From Comamonas suwonensis (lineage in GTDB: Bacteria > Pseudomonadota > Gammaproteobacteria > Burkholderiales > Burkholderiaceae_C), in the NCBI RefSeq assembly GCF_012844455.2, contig NZ_JABBCQ020000008.1, positions 1-64,000 on the forward strand: a DNA stretch of 64,000 nt. The letters run 5' to 3'. The position numbers were made by a program, and so were the translations under genes. Below, in pieces: positions 43,174-51,421 of this stretch; positions within the stretch are counted from its first letter, which is position 1, and the number at the start of each line of letters is the position of its first letter. The notes beneath the pieces were generated by a model that did not search any database, was not told where the DNA came from, and worked only from the letters and a program-made list of their open reading frames with translations.

Positions 43174-44271
43174 TTAATAGCCGTCTGCACCGAACAGTTC
43201 AATAGCCTTTGAATGAGGGGCAACTAGGTTTATGCCTGTTCCGATACGGGCATCGCTACAGTTGTATAACATGCGTATTGCCTCGTCCAAGACGAAAGTG
43301 TCTGGGCGATCTTTATCTAGATGAGAAAGATACCAGCGCATAGATAAGCCGGCCATGATGTCGGCCAACTGAACACCTGTGCTCTCGTGAGATTTCCTGA
43401 AGAATAGGTTGGCGTTCTCAGTGAGGTTGTAGTCAGAGTAGGGTGGGTGGTAGCCCATCCTGTCTGCGTCGAGCCCCTCCATCTGAGATTTGGCGTGTTC
43501 AGTAATTTCGTCAAAATGCGCTTGCGTATCATGAATAAACTTACTGTCATCAAGCTTGCCTTTGGACTGCAAATTTATACGAGCATAGATATTAGTGAAG
43601 GAACCAAAGTTTGGAAGAATCCATACCTCCTGGTCGCGTTTCCCAATATCTGGAATGGGTAGAAAGTGTTTATATGCTATTGCTCCCTCCATCTCGCTTG
43701 CCGTCTTTAAGTCATCTTTGCTTTCGATGAGCATCGTTGCCAATGCTTTGCCAACTTCATCCCTCAAATTCTTGGTGTAGGAAATTAGTTTATCAAAGAG
43801 AAGATCGGTTCTTTCATTGGATGGTCCATCCATCGTTTGAACAAACGAAAATATGATGTCGTCGGGGAAGTTGTGGTAAATGTAATCAGCGAAAACGTTC
43901 ATCACATAAACGGATTTCTCGTCTTGTGTTGGTGCGAAGACAGAAGGCATGACCAGAGCATTTGTGATGCTTATGGCTAACTGATATTTCTTGTCTACAA
44001 TTTCTATGAAAAAGGGGTGCTTGTTTTTGGCTATTAATTCAACGGCGTCAAGTGCAAATTCCGGCTTTTTCTTCAAAATTTGACTGAGTTTAAGTTCTTC
44101 TGCTTTGACGTTATGTTTTTTTCGAAGAGACTCTAGTTCTGTTGTCAGCTTTAGCTCGTCGTCAATGCCAATAGCTGCAAGGCTAAAAACAGGTTGACCA
44201 CCAAAGGTAAGCTCTGCATTTGTGCGACTCAGATCGCCAGTGTTTCCACTTTCATCAAGATAGTAGTCCAT
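43174..44271 (-). CDS. DUF3800 domain protein (RNase H-like fold)
   Basis: 365 residues starting DYYLDESGNTGD, the DUF3800 signature with the first acidic residues of a predicted RNase H-like active site. The C-terminal STGVQLADIMAGLSMRWY carries the second family motif (conserved Asp). DUF3800 proteins are common on mobile elements and in defence islands; the activity is not settled, nuclease being the usual prediction. It is a single gene with its own terminator. Confidence 0.8.
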   Translation of the reverse strand: MDYYLDESGNTGDLSRTNAELTFGGQPVFSLAAIGIDDELKLTTELESLRKKHNVKAEELKLSQILKKKPEFALDAVELIAKNKHPFFIEIVDKKYQLAISITNALVMPSVFAPTQDEKSVYVMNVFADYIYHNFPDDIIFSFVQTMDGPSNERTDLLFDKLISYTKNLRDEVGKALATMLIESKDDLKTASEMEGAIAYKHFLPIPDIGKRDQEVWILPNFGSFTNIYARINLQSKGKLDDSKFIHDTQAHFDEITEHAKSQMEGLDADRMGYHPPYSDYNLTENANLFFRKSHESTGVQLADIMAGLSMRWYLSHLDKDRPDTFVLDEAIRMLYNCSDARIGTGINLVAPHSKAIELFGADGY

Positions 44272-44325
44272 GGAGGCCTTGGTGATTTATATAGAGATCG
44301 TTGCCGATAGTGTGTCATTAATAAG

Positions 44326-44347
44326 AAAGCACCCAATTGGGTGCTTT
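44326..44347. terminator. AAAGCACCC-stem terminator, copy 10
   Basis: AAAGCACCC-AATT-GGGTGCTTT, beyond the H-NS-like gene stop at 44370. Confidence 0.9.
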
Positions 44348-44369
44348 TGTTCATTAGTTTGGAGAAAGC

Positions 44370-44840
44370 TTATTCTGCTTTGAACTCGGCTTCTGTGATT
44401 TCACCCAACTGCTCCTTGGTGGGAGCCTTGCTTTGATGACTGGCGAGCTTCTTCAAGAAGTTTTTCTTGGCCTTCTTTTCTGTCGGAGTGACCAACCATG
44501 CATCAACTGACTTGCCCGCCTTGTAGGTTGTGAATGCACCTTCAGCTTCCAAGAACTTGGGAGGGTGGGCCAGCCACACACCAGTGTCGTCACCCTTGGT
44601 GGACTTCAGTGGCTTGCTCATGGTGCGAGTGCCAGCAGTTTTGGCACCAGTTGAAGCCTTGGCGGTAGAACCAGCCTTAAAACCCAGTTCGTCAGCGGTG
44701 AAGTCGAACATCTTGATCTGTTCCAACACTTCAGTAAGAGCAGCAGGGCGTTCTGCTTTCAGTTGAGCAGCGACCATGTCATCAAACTCTTTGCGCTTGG
44801 CGAGGATGTCAGCGAGTGTCAGCTTCTTGGCTTCTGCCAT
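44370..44840 (-). CDS. H-NS-like nucleoid protein (divergent)
   Basis: 156 residues. The N-terminal helix (LADILAKRKEFDDMVAAQLKAERPAALTEVLEQIKMFDFTADELGF) looks like the oligomerisation helices of betaproteobacterial H-NS proteins. An Ala/Lys/Thr linker follows, then KGDDTGVWLAHPPKFLEAEGAF, in the place of the usual TWSGRGRxPxW DNA-binding loop but with that loop altered. A Lys-rich tail follows. It probably silences or compacts AT-rich element DNA; the altered loop lowers certainty. GGAGAAT precedes the ATG. It sits next to the integrase. Confidence 0.6.
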   Translation of the reverse strand: MAEAKKLTLADILAKRKEFDDMVAAQLKAERPAALTEVLEQIKMFDFTADELGFKAGSTAKASTGAKTAGTRTMSKPLKSTKGDDTGVWLAHPPKFLEAEGAFTTYKAGKSVDAWLVTPTEKKAKKNFLKKLASHQSKAPTKEQLGEITEAEFKAE

Positions 44841-45003
44841 ATAAATTCTCCAGTAGTGAAAGTAAGACTGTAGTTGCTTGAGGTGTTCAACAAGCTACTA
44901 CAGTGCTTTTGCTTGTTGATAAATGTACTGTATGTTCGAGAGCAAGGATCGTCAACTAGATTGCGCTTGATCTTAATAAATTAAGATATAAATTTGAGCT
45001 TTC

Positions 45004-46338
45004 CTAGTTCCTGTCACCAAAATAGGCGTTGGTCATTGAAGAAGAGCTATGACCAGCAAGAAGCATGATCTCATTCTCATTCAGTGATTGACCTGAACGA
45101 AGCTTGGCAAATACTTCTGCCAATCGATCAGGCATGTTCTGAATGGTCTGCTCAACAGTCTGCGGTGAAACACCCATCTCTTTTGCAATCTGGAAGTTGT
45201 TGGACTTCTTTTGACGAATCAACTTAGTCAGTGCAGTACGGCGGGTATCGTGGAAGTGAAGGCGAGTGTCTGGGTCGTCATACAGGCCAAGTGCCCTCAA
45301 TGCATCAACCCAGTATTGCCTAAAGTTCCAAGCTGTCAGTTTGAAGATAGGGCCTTTTGCCAAACGGTTTGCTTTGAGCCATTCCCGAAAATCTTCATCC
45401 TCTGGGATCATGATGTCCCTTGGCTTTCCATTCTTGGTTTTTGGAATGTGAATAGACCAAAGCTGAAGATTCACGTTCTCCCATTGCGCACCTAGCACTT
45501 CACTTTTTCGGGCTCCAGATTCAAGACAAGTGACAAACAAATAGTAAGGTTCTTGATTGGCTTTGAGCTTCATCCACTCTGCAATCTGAACGGCTTCATC
45601 TTCGGAAAGAACCCGCTTGCGTCCGAGATAGGCTTTTGGCTTTTCTCCACGTGGAAGCATCTTCACGGGATTCATGAGGCCGTTAGGGAACTTCTCAGGA
45701 TAGAGCTTGTAGACCTTCTCAAAAGCTGAACTGATAGTGGAAATTTCACGAAGAATGGTGTTGTTCTTGATGCCTGTTTTCCTTCTTGAATCCATATAGG
45801 CAATCAAGAGCCAGAAATCTACTGTGTCAATCTTGAACTGGCCAAATTCAATGTAGTCCTTGGCGTAGGTCCTGCCCAACATTGCATCAACCACTGTGCT
45901 TTGATAGCGGTAGTTGTCAATCTTAGAACCCAAGTCTTTGAGATAGATAGGGATTGAGGGGATAGCACGAAGGCAACGATTCTGGTTCGTTTTGAGCGAA
46001 CTGGCCGCTTGCTTGCTCATGAACTGGTCGAAGTATTCCCGGAGAAGTGCCTTCATGTTGGGCATCTCAAGTTGATACTTCATGTCAAAAATGAGGTTCT
46101 GGGGAACCCCGGTGTTGATCCTATGAAGCTCTTGGTCTTCCCATGACCTGGCAAGAGCCTCATCGTCAAACACCTTGTTGATGTTCTCGCCACCTTTGCG
46201 AATTTGAACGCGCCAGCGGGTGACAGATACCTTGCGGCCTGTTTCCCTGTTCAGAACCTTGTACTTGAATGCGTAGACAGACACTATGAATCCTTCCTGT
46301 TCTTTGAGTCCCTTGAGGGGTGGTGCAAGCTGGATCAC
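45004..46338 (-). CDS. int: Tyrosine recombinase (integrase) of the rarA-inserted element
   Basis: A 444-residue phage-type integrase. Catalytic residues are visible: Arg in ESGARKSEVLGAQW (about 275), HDTRRTALTKL (HxxR, about 363), His in LLAGHSSSSMTNAYFG (about 430) and the nucleophile Tyr just after it (about 437). An N-terminal arm-binding region and a SAM-like core-binding domain precede it. The start is GTG 46338, about 130 bp from attR. It presumably recombines the CTTCAA(C/T)AAA core in rarA. Inverted TTGTGCAAATT repeats upstream are likely arm sites. Confidence 0.93.
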   Translation of the reverse strand: MIQLAPPLKGLKEQEGFIVSVYAFKYKVLNRETGRKVSVTRWRVQIRKGGENINKVFDDEALARSWEDQELHRINTGVPQNLIFDMKYQLEMPNMKALLREYFDQFMSKQAASSLKTNQNRCLRAIPSIPIYLKDLGSKIDNYRYQSTVVDAMLGRTYAKDYIEFGQFKIDTVDFWLLIAYMDSRRKTGIKNNTILREISTISSAFEKVYKLYPEKFPNGLMNPVKMLPRGEKPKAYLGRKRVLSEDEAVQIAEWMKLKANQEPYYLFVTCLESGARKSEVLGAQWENVNLQLWSIHIPKTKNGKPRDIMIPEDEDFREWLKANRLAKGPIFKLTAWNFRQYWVDALRALGLYDDPDTRLHFHDTRRTALTKLIRQKKSNNFQIAKEMGVSPQTVEQTIQNMPDRLAEVFAKLRSGQSLNENEIMLLAGHSSSSMTNAYFGDRN

Positions 46339-46341
46339 TAC

Positions 46342-46410
46342 CCAATTTGCACAATCAAAATCTGTGGTGCGAAAAATTGTGCATCAAAAGCGGTGTTTTG
46401 TGCAAATTGG
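46342..46410. repeat. Inverted repeats between integrase and attR (likely arm sites)
   Basis: CCAATTTGCACAA (46342-46354) and TTGTGCAAATTGG (46398-46410) are perfect 13-bp inverted copies, with ATTGTGCA at about 46376 between them. TTTGTGCA recurs just inside the left end (18863-18870). Confidence 0.65.
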
Positions 46411-46467
46411 CCGCTCTAATGCACTCCAAGTCGTTGATTTAAAACGAGTGCAAAGGATCGTACCTGT

Positions 46468-46477
46468 CTTCAATAAA
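46468..46477 (+). other. attR core (right junction of the element)
   Basis: CTTCAATAAA, after which host rarA resumes in frame (AGC CAG CAG GAT). It matches attL with one C/T difference. Confidence 0.75.
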
Positions 46478-47458
46478 AGCCAGCAGGATGCATTTTTGCC
46501 GCATGTGGAAAGCGGGCTGTTCACCTTTATCGGTGCGACGACGGAGAACCCGTCGTTTGAAGTCAACTCGGCGTTGCTCTCGCGTGCGGCGGTCTACGTG
46601 CTGGAGTCGCTGACGCAAGCCGATTTAAAGCAAATAGTAGCCAAAGCCCAGACCATAAAAGCGCTACCAGCTATAGAAAATGAAGCGATTGAACGCCTGA
46701 TCGCCTATGCCGACGGTGACGCACGCCGCTTGCTGAACACGCTGGAGACCCTGTCCATCACGGCTGAGCAGGCCAGGGTGGCAACCATTACCGATGAATG
46801 GCTGCTCAAGGTGCTGGGCGAGCGCATGCGCCGGTACGACAAAGGTGGCGAGCAGTTCTACGACACCATCAGCGCACTGCACAAATCCGTGCGTGGCTCT
46901 GACCCGGATGCCGCACTGTATTGGTTCACTCGCATGCTGGATGGCGGTGCAGACCCACGCTATCTGGCGCGCCGCATTGTGCGCATGGCCTGGGAAGATA
47001 TTGGTTTGGCCGACCCGCGAGCCATGCAGATGTGCAATGACGCAGCGGCCACCTATGAACGCCTTGGCAGCCCCGAGGGCGAACTGGCGCTGGCGCAGGC
47101 CGTGATCTATCTGGCTGTGGCTCCCAAGAGCAACGCGGGCTACATGGCCTACAACAAAGCCAAGGCCTTTGTGAAGGCCGACGCCACGCGCCCTGTGCCC
47201 CTGCATTTGCGCAACGCACCGACCCAACTCATGAAGCAGCTGGACTATGGCAAAGACTATCGCTACGCGCACAGTGAAGAGGGCGGCTTTGCCGCGGGTG
47301 AGAGCTATCTGCCCGATGGCATGGAAGACCCGGGATTTTACCAGCCGGTACCGCGTGGGCTGGAAATCAAGATTGGCCAGAAGCTGGAACAACTGCGCGA
47401 ACTAAACGAGGCGGCACGTGCTGGCAAGCCGCAGCAGGAATCGGAGCCTGAGCCGTAA
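46478..47458 (+). pseudogene. rarA: 3' fragment of native rarA
   Basis: 326 codons continuing the host RarA from [37 protein letters not shown] (sensor 1) through the C-terminal domain to EPEP. Together with codons 1-123 at 18455 it would make a 449-residue protein. The open frame runs back to an ATG at 46286 inside the element, giving a possible 390-residue chimera with 64 foreign residues, but it lacks Walker A and B. Codon use is host-like. Codons at about 46631-46690 resemble the host's dispersed AAGCGCTA/AGCTAT repeat. Confidence 0.93.
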
Positions 47459-47828
47459 TTGCGTCAAGCGCTGCGCGCAGGCCATTTGCTCAGTGTTGCA
47501 AGACAGGTACTAGTGGGAATGCGGCGTTCTTGCTGGTACTTTTAGTGTTTATCGCTATTTGTGGCGCTTGCTCCTGACTAAGTGCCTGAATTTATTGAGC
47601 TTGCACGGCCGATAATTTTTTGCGCTGCAGCATCAACCCGCCTCTGCCACGGGAAACCCCCGCCCTCTGGCATGAAAACTGCTCCCTAGAATCGATTCAC
47701 TCTTTTGCGACAAGCGGCTCACAAAGCGGCGGACTGCAAAAGAGGAACCATGGCATCGCTGGCTCCGTCGTTCGGGATGAGAGGCTCGCTGTGTCTCCGT
47801 CTTGGGTCGAGAGAAGGGGAGCGCGCTT
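47459..47828. other. Non-coding region upstream of livH
   Basis: 370 bp between the rarA fragment and livH. No gene, repeat or clear promoter is recognised. An earlier in-frame start for livH at 47802 exists, but GAGAAGGGGAGCG before 47829 favours the later one. Confidence 0.4.
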
Positions 47829-48758
47829 ATGGATATCTTGCTGCAACAGATCATCAATGGTCTGGTGTTGGGCAGCATGTACGCCTTGATAGCCTTGGGC
47901 TACACCATGGTGTACGGCATCATTCAGCTGATTAACTTTGCCCACGGCGAAGTGCTGATGGTGGGGGCTTTAACCAGTTGGAGCTGCATCGGTCTGATGC
48001 AGGAAGCCATGCCCTATCTGCCGGGCTGGCTCATGCTTTTGATATCCGCCATCATTGCCTGCGTGGTGGCTGCATCGCTGAACTTTGTGATCGAAAAAGT
48101 GGCCTATCGCCCGCTGCGCAGCAGCCCGCGTCTTGCGCCGCTGATTACGGCTATTGGCGTCTCCATCCTGCTGCAGACGCTGGCCATGATCATCTGGAAG
48201 CCTAACTACAAGGCGTACCCCACGCTGCTGTCCAGCACGCCTTATGAAATTGGCACAGCGGTGATTACGCCCACACAGATTCTGGTGCTGGTGGTCACGG
48301 CACTGGCACTGGCGACGCTGATGTACCTGGTGAACTACACCAAGCTGGGCCGCGCTATGCGTGCCACGGCCGAGAACCCGCGTGTGGCTTCGCTGATGGG
48401 CGTGAAGCCTGACATGGTGATCTCTGCCACCTTCATCATCGGTGCCGTGCTGGCGGCCATTGCTGGTATTTTGTATGCCTCCAACTACGGCACGGCGCAC
48501 CACACCATGGGCTTTCTGCCGGGCTTGAAGGCGTTTACGGCTGCGGTGTTTGGCGGCATTGGCAACTTGGCCGGCGCGGTGGTTGGTGGCCTGCTGCTGG
48601 GACTGATCGAGTCCATAGGCTCGGGTTATATCGGCGATCTGACGGGCGGGGTGCTGGGTAGCCAGTACACCGACATCTTTGCCTTCGTCGTGCTCATCAT
48701 CATCCTGACGCTGCGCCCTTCGGGCCTGCTGGGTGAGCGTGTGGCCGATCGAGCCTGA
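47829..48758 (+). CDS. livH: Branched-chain amino acid ABC transporter permease LivH
   Basis: A 309-residue inner-membrane permease with about eight hydrophobic segments, starting MDILLQQIINGLVLGSMYALIALGYTMVYGIIQLINFAHG, the LivH signature. A conserved cytoplasmic loop, KLGRAMRATAENPRVASLMGVKPDMVI, contacts the ATPases. First gene of livHMGF. No substrate-binding protein gene is present, so binding-protein input comes from elsewhere in the genome. Confidence 0.94.
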   Translation: MDILLQQIINGLVLGSMYALIALGYTMVYGIIQLINFAHGEVLMVGALTSWSCIGLMQEAMPYLPGWLMLLISAIIACVVAASLNFVIEKVAYRPLRSSPRLAPLITAIGVSILLQTLAMIIWKPNYKAYPTLLSSTPYEIGTAVITPTQILVLVVTALALATLMYLVNYTKLGRAMRATAENPRVASLMGVKPDMVISATFIIGAVLAAIAGILYASNYGTAHHTMGFLPGLKAFTAAVFGGIGNLAGAVVGGLLLGLIESIGSGYIGDLTGGVLGSQYTDIFAFVVLIIILTLRPSGLLGERVADRA

Positions 48759-48767
48759 GGATTACCC

Positions 48768-49847
48768 ATGAAAAACAAAAAGATACTTTCCTGGGTTTTA
48801 GGCGGCATTGGCCTGCTGGTGCTGCCGTTTATCCTGCAGTACTTCGGCAACGCATGGGTGCGCATTGCCGACTTGGCCCTGCTTTACGTCATGCTGGCGC
48901 TGGGCCTGAATATCGTGGTGGGCTATGCCGGTCTGCTGGACTTGGGCTATGTGGCCTTCTATGCCGTGGGCGCTTATATGTTTGCGCTGATGGCGTCGCC
49001 TCATCTGGCTGAGACTTTTGAGGGGTTTGCGGCCATGTTCCCGGACGGGCTGCACACCTCTATCTGGCTGGTGATTCCGCTGGGCATGCTGATAGCGGCA
49101 TGTGCGGGGGTGTTGCTGGGGCTTCCCGTACTGCGGCTGCGCGGGGACTATCTGGCCATCGTGACGCTGGGCTTTGGCGAGATCATCCGCATCTTTGTGA
49201 ACAACCTGGACCAGCCCGTCAACATCACCAATGGTCCCAAAGGCATTGGTCAGATCGACTCGGTCAAGGTTTTTGGCTTTGACCTGGCCAAGCGCCATGA
49301 GTTTTTTGGTTTTGATGTCGCATCGGTCACGATGTACTACTACTTGTTCCTGGTGCTGGTGCTGTTCACTGTGCTGATTTGCTACCGCCTGCAGGACTCG
49401 CGCATTGGCCGTGCCTGGATGGCGATTCGTGAAGATGAAATCGCCGCCAAGGCCATGGGCATCAATGTGCGCAACATGAAGCTGCTTGCCTTTGGCATGG
49501 GCGCATCGTTTGGCGGTGTGTCCGGGGCCATGTTCGCTGCTTTTCAGGGCTTCGTTTCGCCAGAGTCGTTCAGTCTCATGGAGTCCGTCATGATCGTCGC
49601 CATGGTGGTTCTCGGTGGTCTGGGTCATATACCCGGCGTGATTCTGGGGGCGGTTCTGCTGTCGGCCTTACCCGAGGCGCTGCGCTATGTGGCGGGCCCG
49701 CTGCAGGAGATGACGGGCGGGCGGCTAGACGCCTCCATCCTGCGCCAGTTGCTGATTGCGCTGGCCATGATCGTCATCATGCTCATGCGCCCGCGCGGTC
49801 TGTGGCCCACGCCAGAGCGTGCCAAAAACCTGGACCATGTGTCCTGA
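48768..49847 (+). CDS. livM: Branched-chain amino acid ABC transporter permease LivM
   Basis: A 359-residue permease, 9 bp after livH. Family features: LYVMLALGLNIVVGYAGLLDLGYVAFYAVGAY, LRLRGDYLAIVTLGFGEIIRI, and the ATPase-contact loop DSRIGRAWMAIREDEIAAKAMGINVRNMKLLAFGMGA. It forms the membrane channel with LivH. Confidence 0.95.
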   Translation: MKNKKILSWVLGGIGLLVLPFILQYFGNAWVRIADLALLYVMLALGLNIVVGYAGLLDLGYVAFYAVGAYMFALMASPHLAETFEGFAAMFPDGLHTSIWLVIPLGMLIAACAGVLLGLPVLRLRGDYLAIVTLGFGEIIRIFVNNLDQPVNITNGPKGIGQIDSVKVFGFDLAKRHEFFGFDVASVTMYYYLFLVLVLFTVLICYRLQDSRIGRAWMAIREDEIAAKAMGINVRNMKLLAFGMGASFGGVSGAMFAAFQGFVSPESFSLMESVMIVAMVVLGGLGHIPGVILGAVLLSALPEALRYVAGPLQEMTGGRLDASILRQLLIALAMIVIMLMRPRGLWPTPERAKNLDHVS

Positions 49848-49877
49848 TGACAGTGAAGACAAGGAATGTGAACTGAT

Positions 49878-50660
49878 ATGGCAGAGAACACGACTTCCAC
49901 GGTCCTCAACGTCTCGGACATCTCCAAGCGCTTTGGCGGCTTGCAGGCACTGTCCGACGTCAACATGAAGATAGAGCGGGGGCAGGTCTATGGCCTGATT
50001 GGCCCTAATGGCGCCGGTAAGACGACTTTTTTCAACGTCATCACTGGTCTGTATACGCCAGATACCGGCAAGTTTGAGCTGGCTGGCAAGCCCTACGAAC
50101 CTACGGCCGTGCACAAGGTGGCAAGAGCGGGAATTGCCCGAACCTTCCAGAACATTCGCCTGTTTGCCGAAATGACGGCGCTTGAGAACGTGATGGTGGG
50201 TCGCCATGTGCGCACGCATTCGGGCTTGCTGGGCGCGGTGTTTCGCACCAAGGGCTTCAAGGCAGAGGAAGCTGCGATTCGCCAGCGGGCACGAGAGCTA
50301 CTCGACTATGTGGGCATTGGGAAATATGCCGATTTCAAGGCCCGCACGCTGTCCTATGGCGATCAGCGCCGGCTGGAAATTGCCCGCGCGCTGGCCACCG
50401 ATCCGCAGTTGATCGCTCTGGATGAACCTGCCGCTGGCATGAATGCGACGGAGAAGGTGCAACTGCGTGAACTGATTGACCGCATCCGCAATGACCACCG
50501 CACCATTTTGCTGATTGAGCACGATGTCAAGCTGGTCATGGGGCTCTGCGATCGCGTGACAGTGCTGGACTACGGCAAACCCATTGCCGAAGGCACGCCT
50601 GCCGAAGTGCAAAAGAACGAAAAAGTGATTGAAGCCTATCTGGGCACCGGAGGCCATTGA
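49878..50660 (+). CDS. livG: Branched-chain amino acid ABC transporter ATPase LivG
   Basis: 260 residues. Walker A GPNGAGKTTFFN, Q-loop region ARTFQNIRLF, signature LSYGDQRRLEIARAL, Walker B LIALDEPAAGMN, and the LivG-type C-terminus RVTVLDYGKPIAEGTPAEVQKNEKVIEAYLG. One of two ATPases powering the LivHM channel. Confidence 0.96.
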   Translation: MAENTTSTVLNVSDISKRFGGLQALSDVNMKIERGQVYGLIGPNGAGKTTFFNVITGLYTPDTGKFELAGKPYEPTAVHKVARAGIARTFQNIRLFAEMTALENVMVGRHVRTHSGLLGAVFRTKGFKAEEAAIRQRARELLDYVGIGKYADFKARTLSYGDQRRLEIARALATDPQLIALDEPAAGMNATEKVQLRELIDRIRNDHRTILLIEHDVKLVMGLCDRVTVLDYGKPIAEGTPAEVQKNEKVIEAYLGTGGH

Positions 50661-50662
50661 AT

Positions 50663-51421
50663 ATGCAGGAACAAGTGCTGGAACAAGCCCGGATGGCCAG
50701 CTCCGCAGCGCCGGTGCTGCTGGAGGTGCGTGGGCTCAAGGTGGGCTACGGCGGAATTCAGGCCGTCAAAGGGGTGGATTTTGTCGTGCATCAGGGCGAA
50801 CTGGTGTCGCTGATTGGCTCCAATGGTGCGGGCAAAACCACCACCATGAAAGCCGTTACTCGCGGCTTGCCTATTGCAGATGGAGAAATTCTGTATCTGG
50901 GCAAAAGCATCAAGGGCAAAGGAGCCTGGGATCTGGTAGCCGAAGGTCTGGTCATGGTGCCAGAAGGGCGCGGCGTGTTCGCACGCATGACGATCACCGA
51001 AAACCTGCTCATGGGTGCTTACACGCGCAATGACAAGGCCGGTATTCAGGCCGACATTGAGCGCATGTTTGGTATCTTTCCTCGCCTTAGAGAGCGCAAA
51101 GATCAGTTGGCGGGAACGATGTCGGGTGGTGAGCAGCAAATGCTGGCCATGGCGCGTGCCTTGATGAGCCAGCCCAAGGTGCTGCTGCTGGATGAGCCAT
51201 CCATGGGCCTGTCCCCTATCATGGTGGACAAGATTTTTGAGGTGGTCAGCGATGTTTATGCTCTGGGCGTCACCATGATGCTGGTGGAGCAAAACGCCAG
51301 TCGTGCACTGGCGCTGGCTGACAGGGGCTATGTGATGGAGTCTGGAATCATCACCATGATGGGTCCGGGGCAGACTTTGCTCAAGGATCCTCGTGTGCGC
51401 GCAGCCTATTTGGGCGAGTAG
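50663..51421 (+). CDS. livF: Branched-chain amino acid ABC transporter ATPase LivF
   Basis: 252 residues. Walker A GSNGAGKTTTMK, signature MSGGEQQMLAMARALM, Walker B VLLLDEPSMGLSP, and the LivF-type end ALADRGYVMESG. The ATG at 50663 is 2 bp after the livG stop; a TTG at 50657 would overlap it. Last gene of the liv cassette. Confidence 0.96.
   Translation: MQEQVLEQARMASSAAPVLLEVRGLKVGYGGIQAVKGVDFVVHQGELVSLIGSNGAGKTTTMKAVTRGLPIADGEILYLGKSIKGKGAWDLVAEGLVMVPEGRGVFARMTITENLLMGAYTRNDKAGIQADIERMFGIFPRLRERKDQLAGTMSGGEQQMLAMARALMSQPKVLLLDEPSMGLSPIMVDKIFEVVSDVYALGVTMMLVEQNASRALALADRGYVMESGIITMMGPGQTLLKDPRVRAAYLGE

Larger units (their letters stand above)
18814..46477. mobile_element. Integrative mobilizable element inserted in rarA (about 27.7 kb)
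   Basis: The ends are set by where host RarA sequence stops (FNK at 18823) and resumes (SQQDA at 46478). Both junctions share CTTCAA(C/T)AAA. Inside are a tyrosine integrase at the right end, a MobC/relaxase pair and a ColE2-type Rep, but no visible type IV secretion genes. It therefore looks like a plasmid-derived element mobilised by a helper. The cargo is a replacement rarA, four DNA-modification or restriction loci, a Gabija pair and many small orphan genes. Base composition is visibly more AT-rich than the flanks. No excisionase gene was identified. Confidence 0.9.

Noticed and set aside
18814..46477. Insertion in a tRNA gene
   Set aside because: Many integrases use tRNA 3' ends, but no tRNA is present at either junction; the split gene is rarA.
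46286..46477. Functional N-terminus for a chimeric RarA from ATG 46286
   Set aside because: The 64 residues are att-region translation with no AAA+ motif, so the product would lack Walker A and B.
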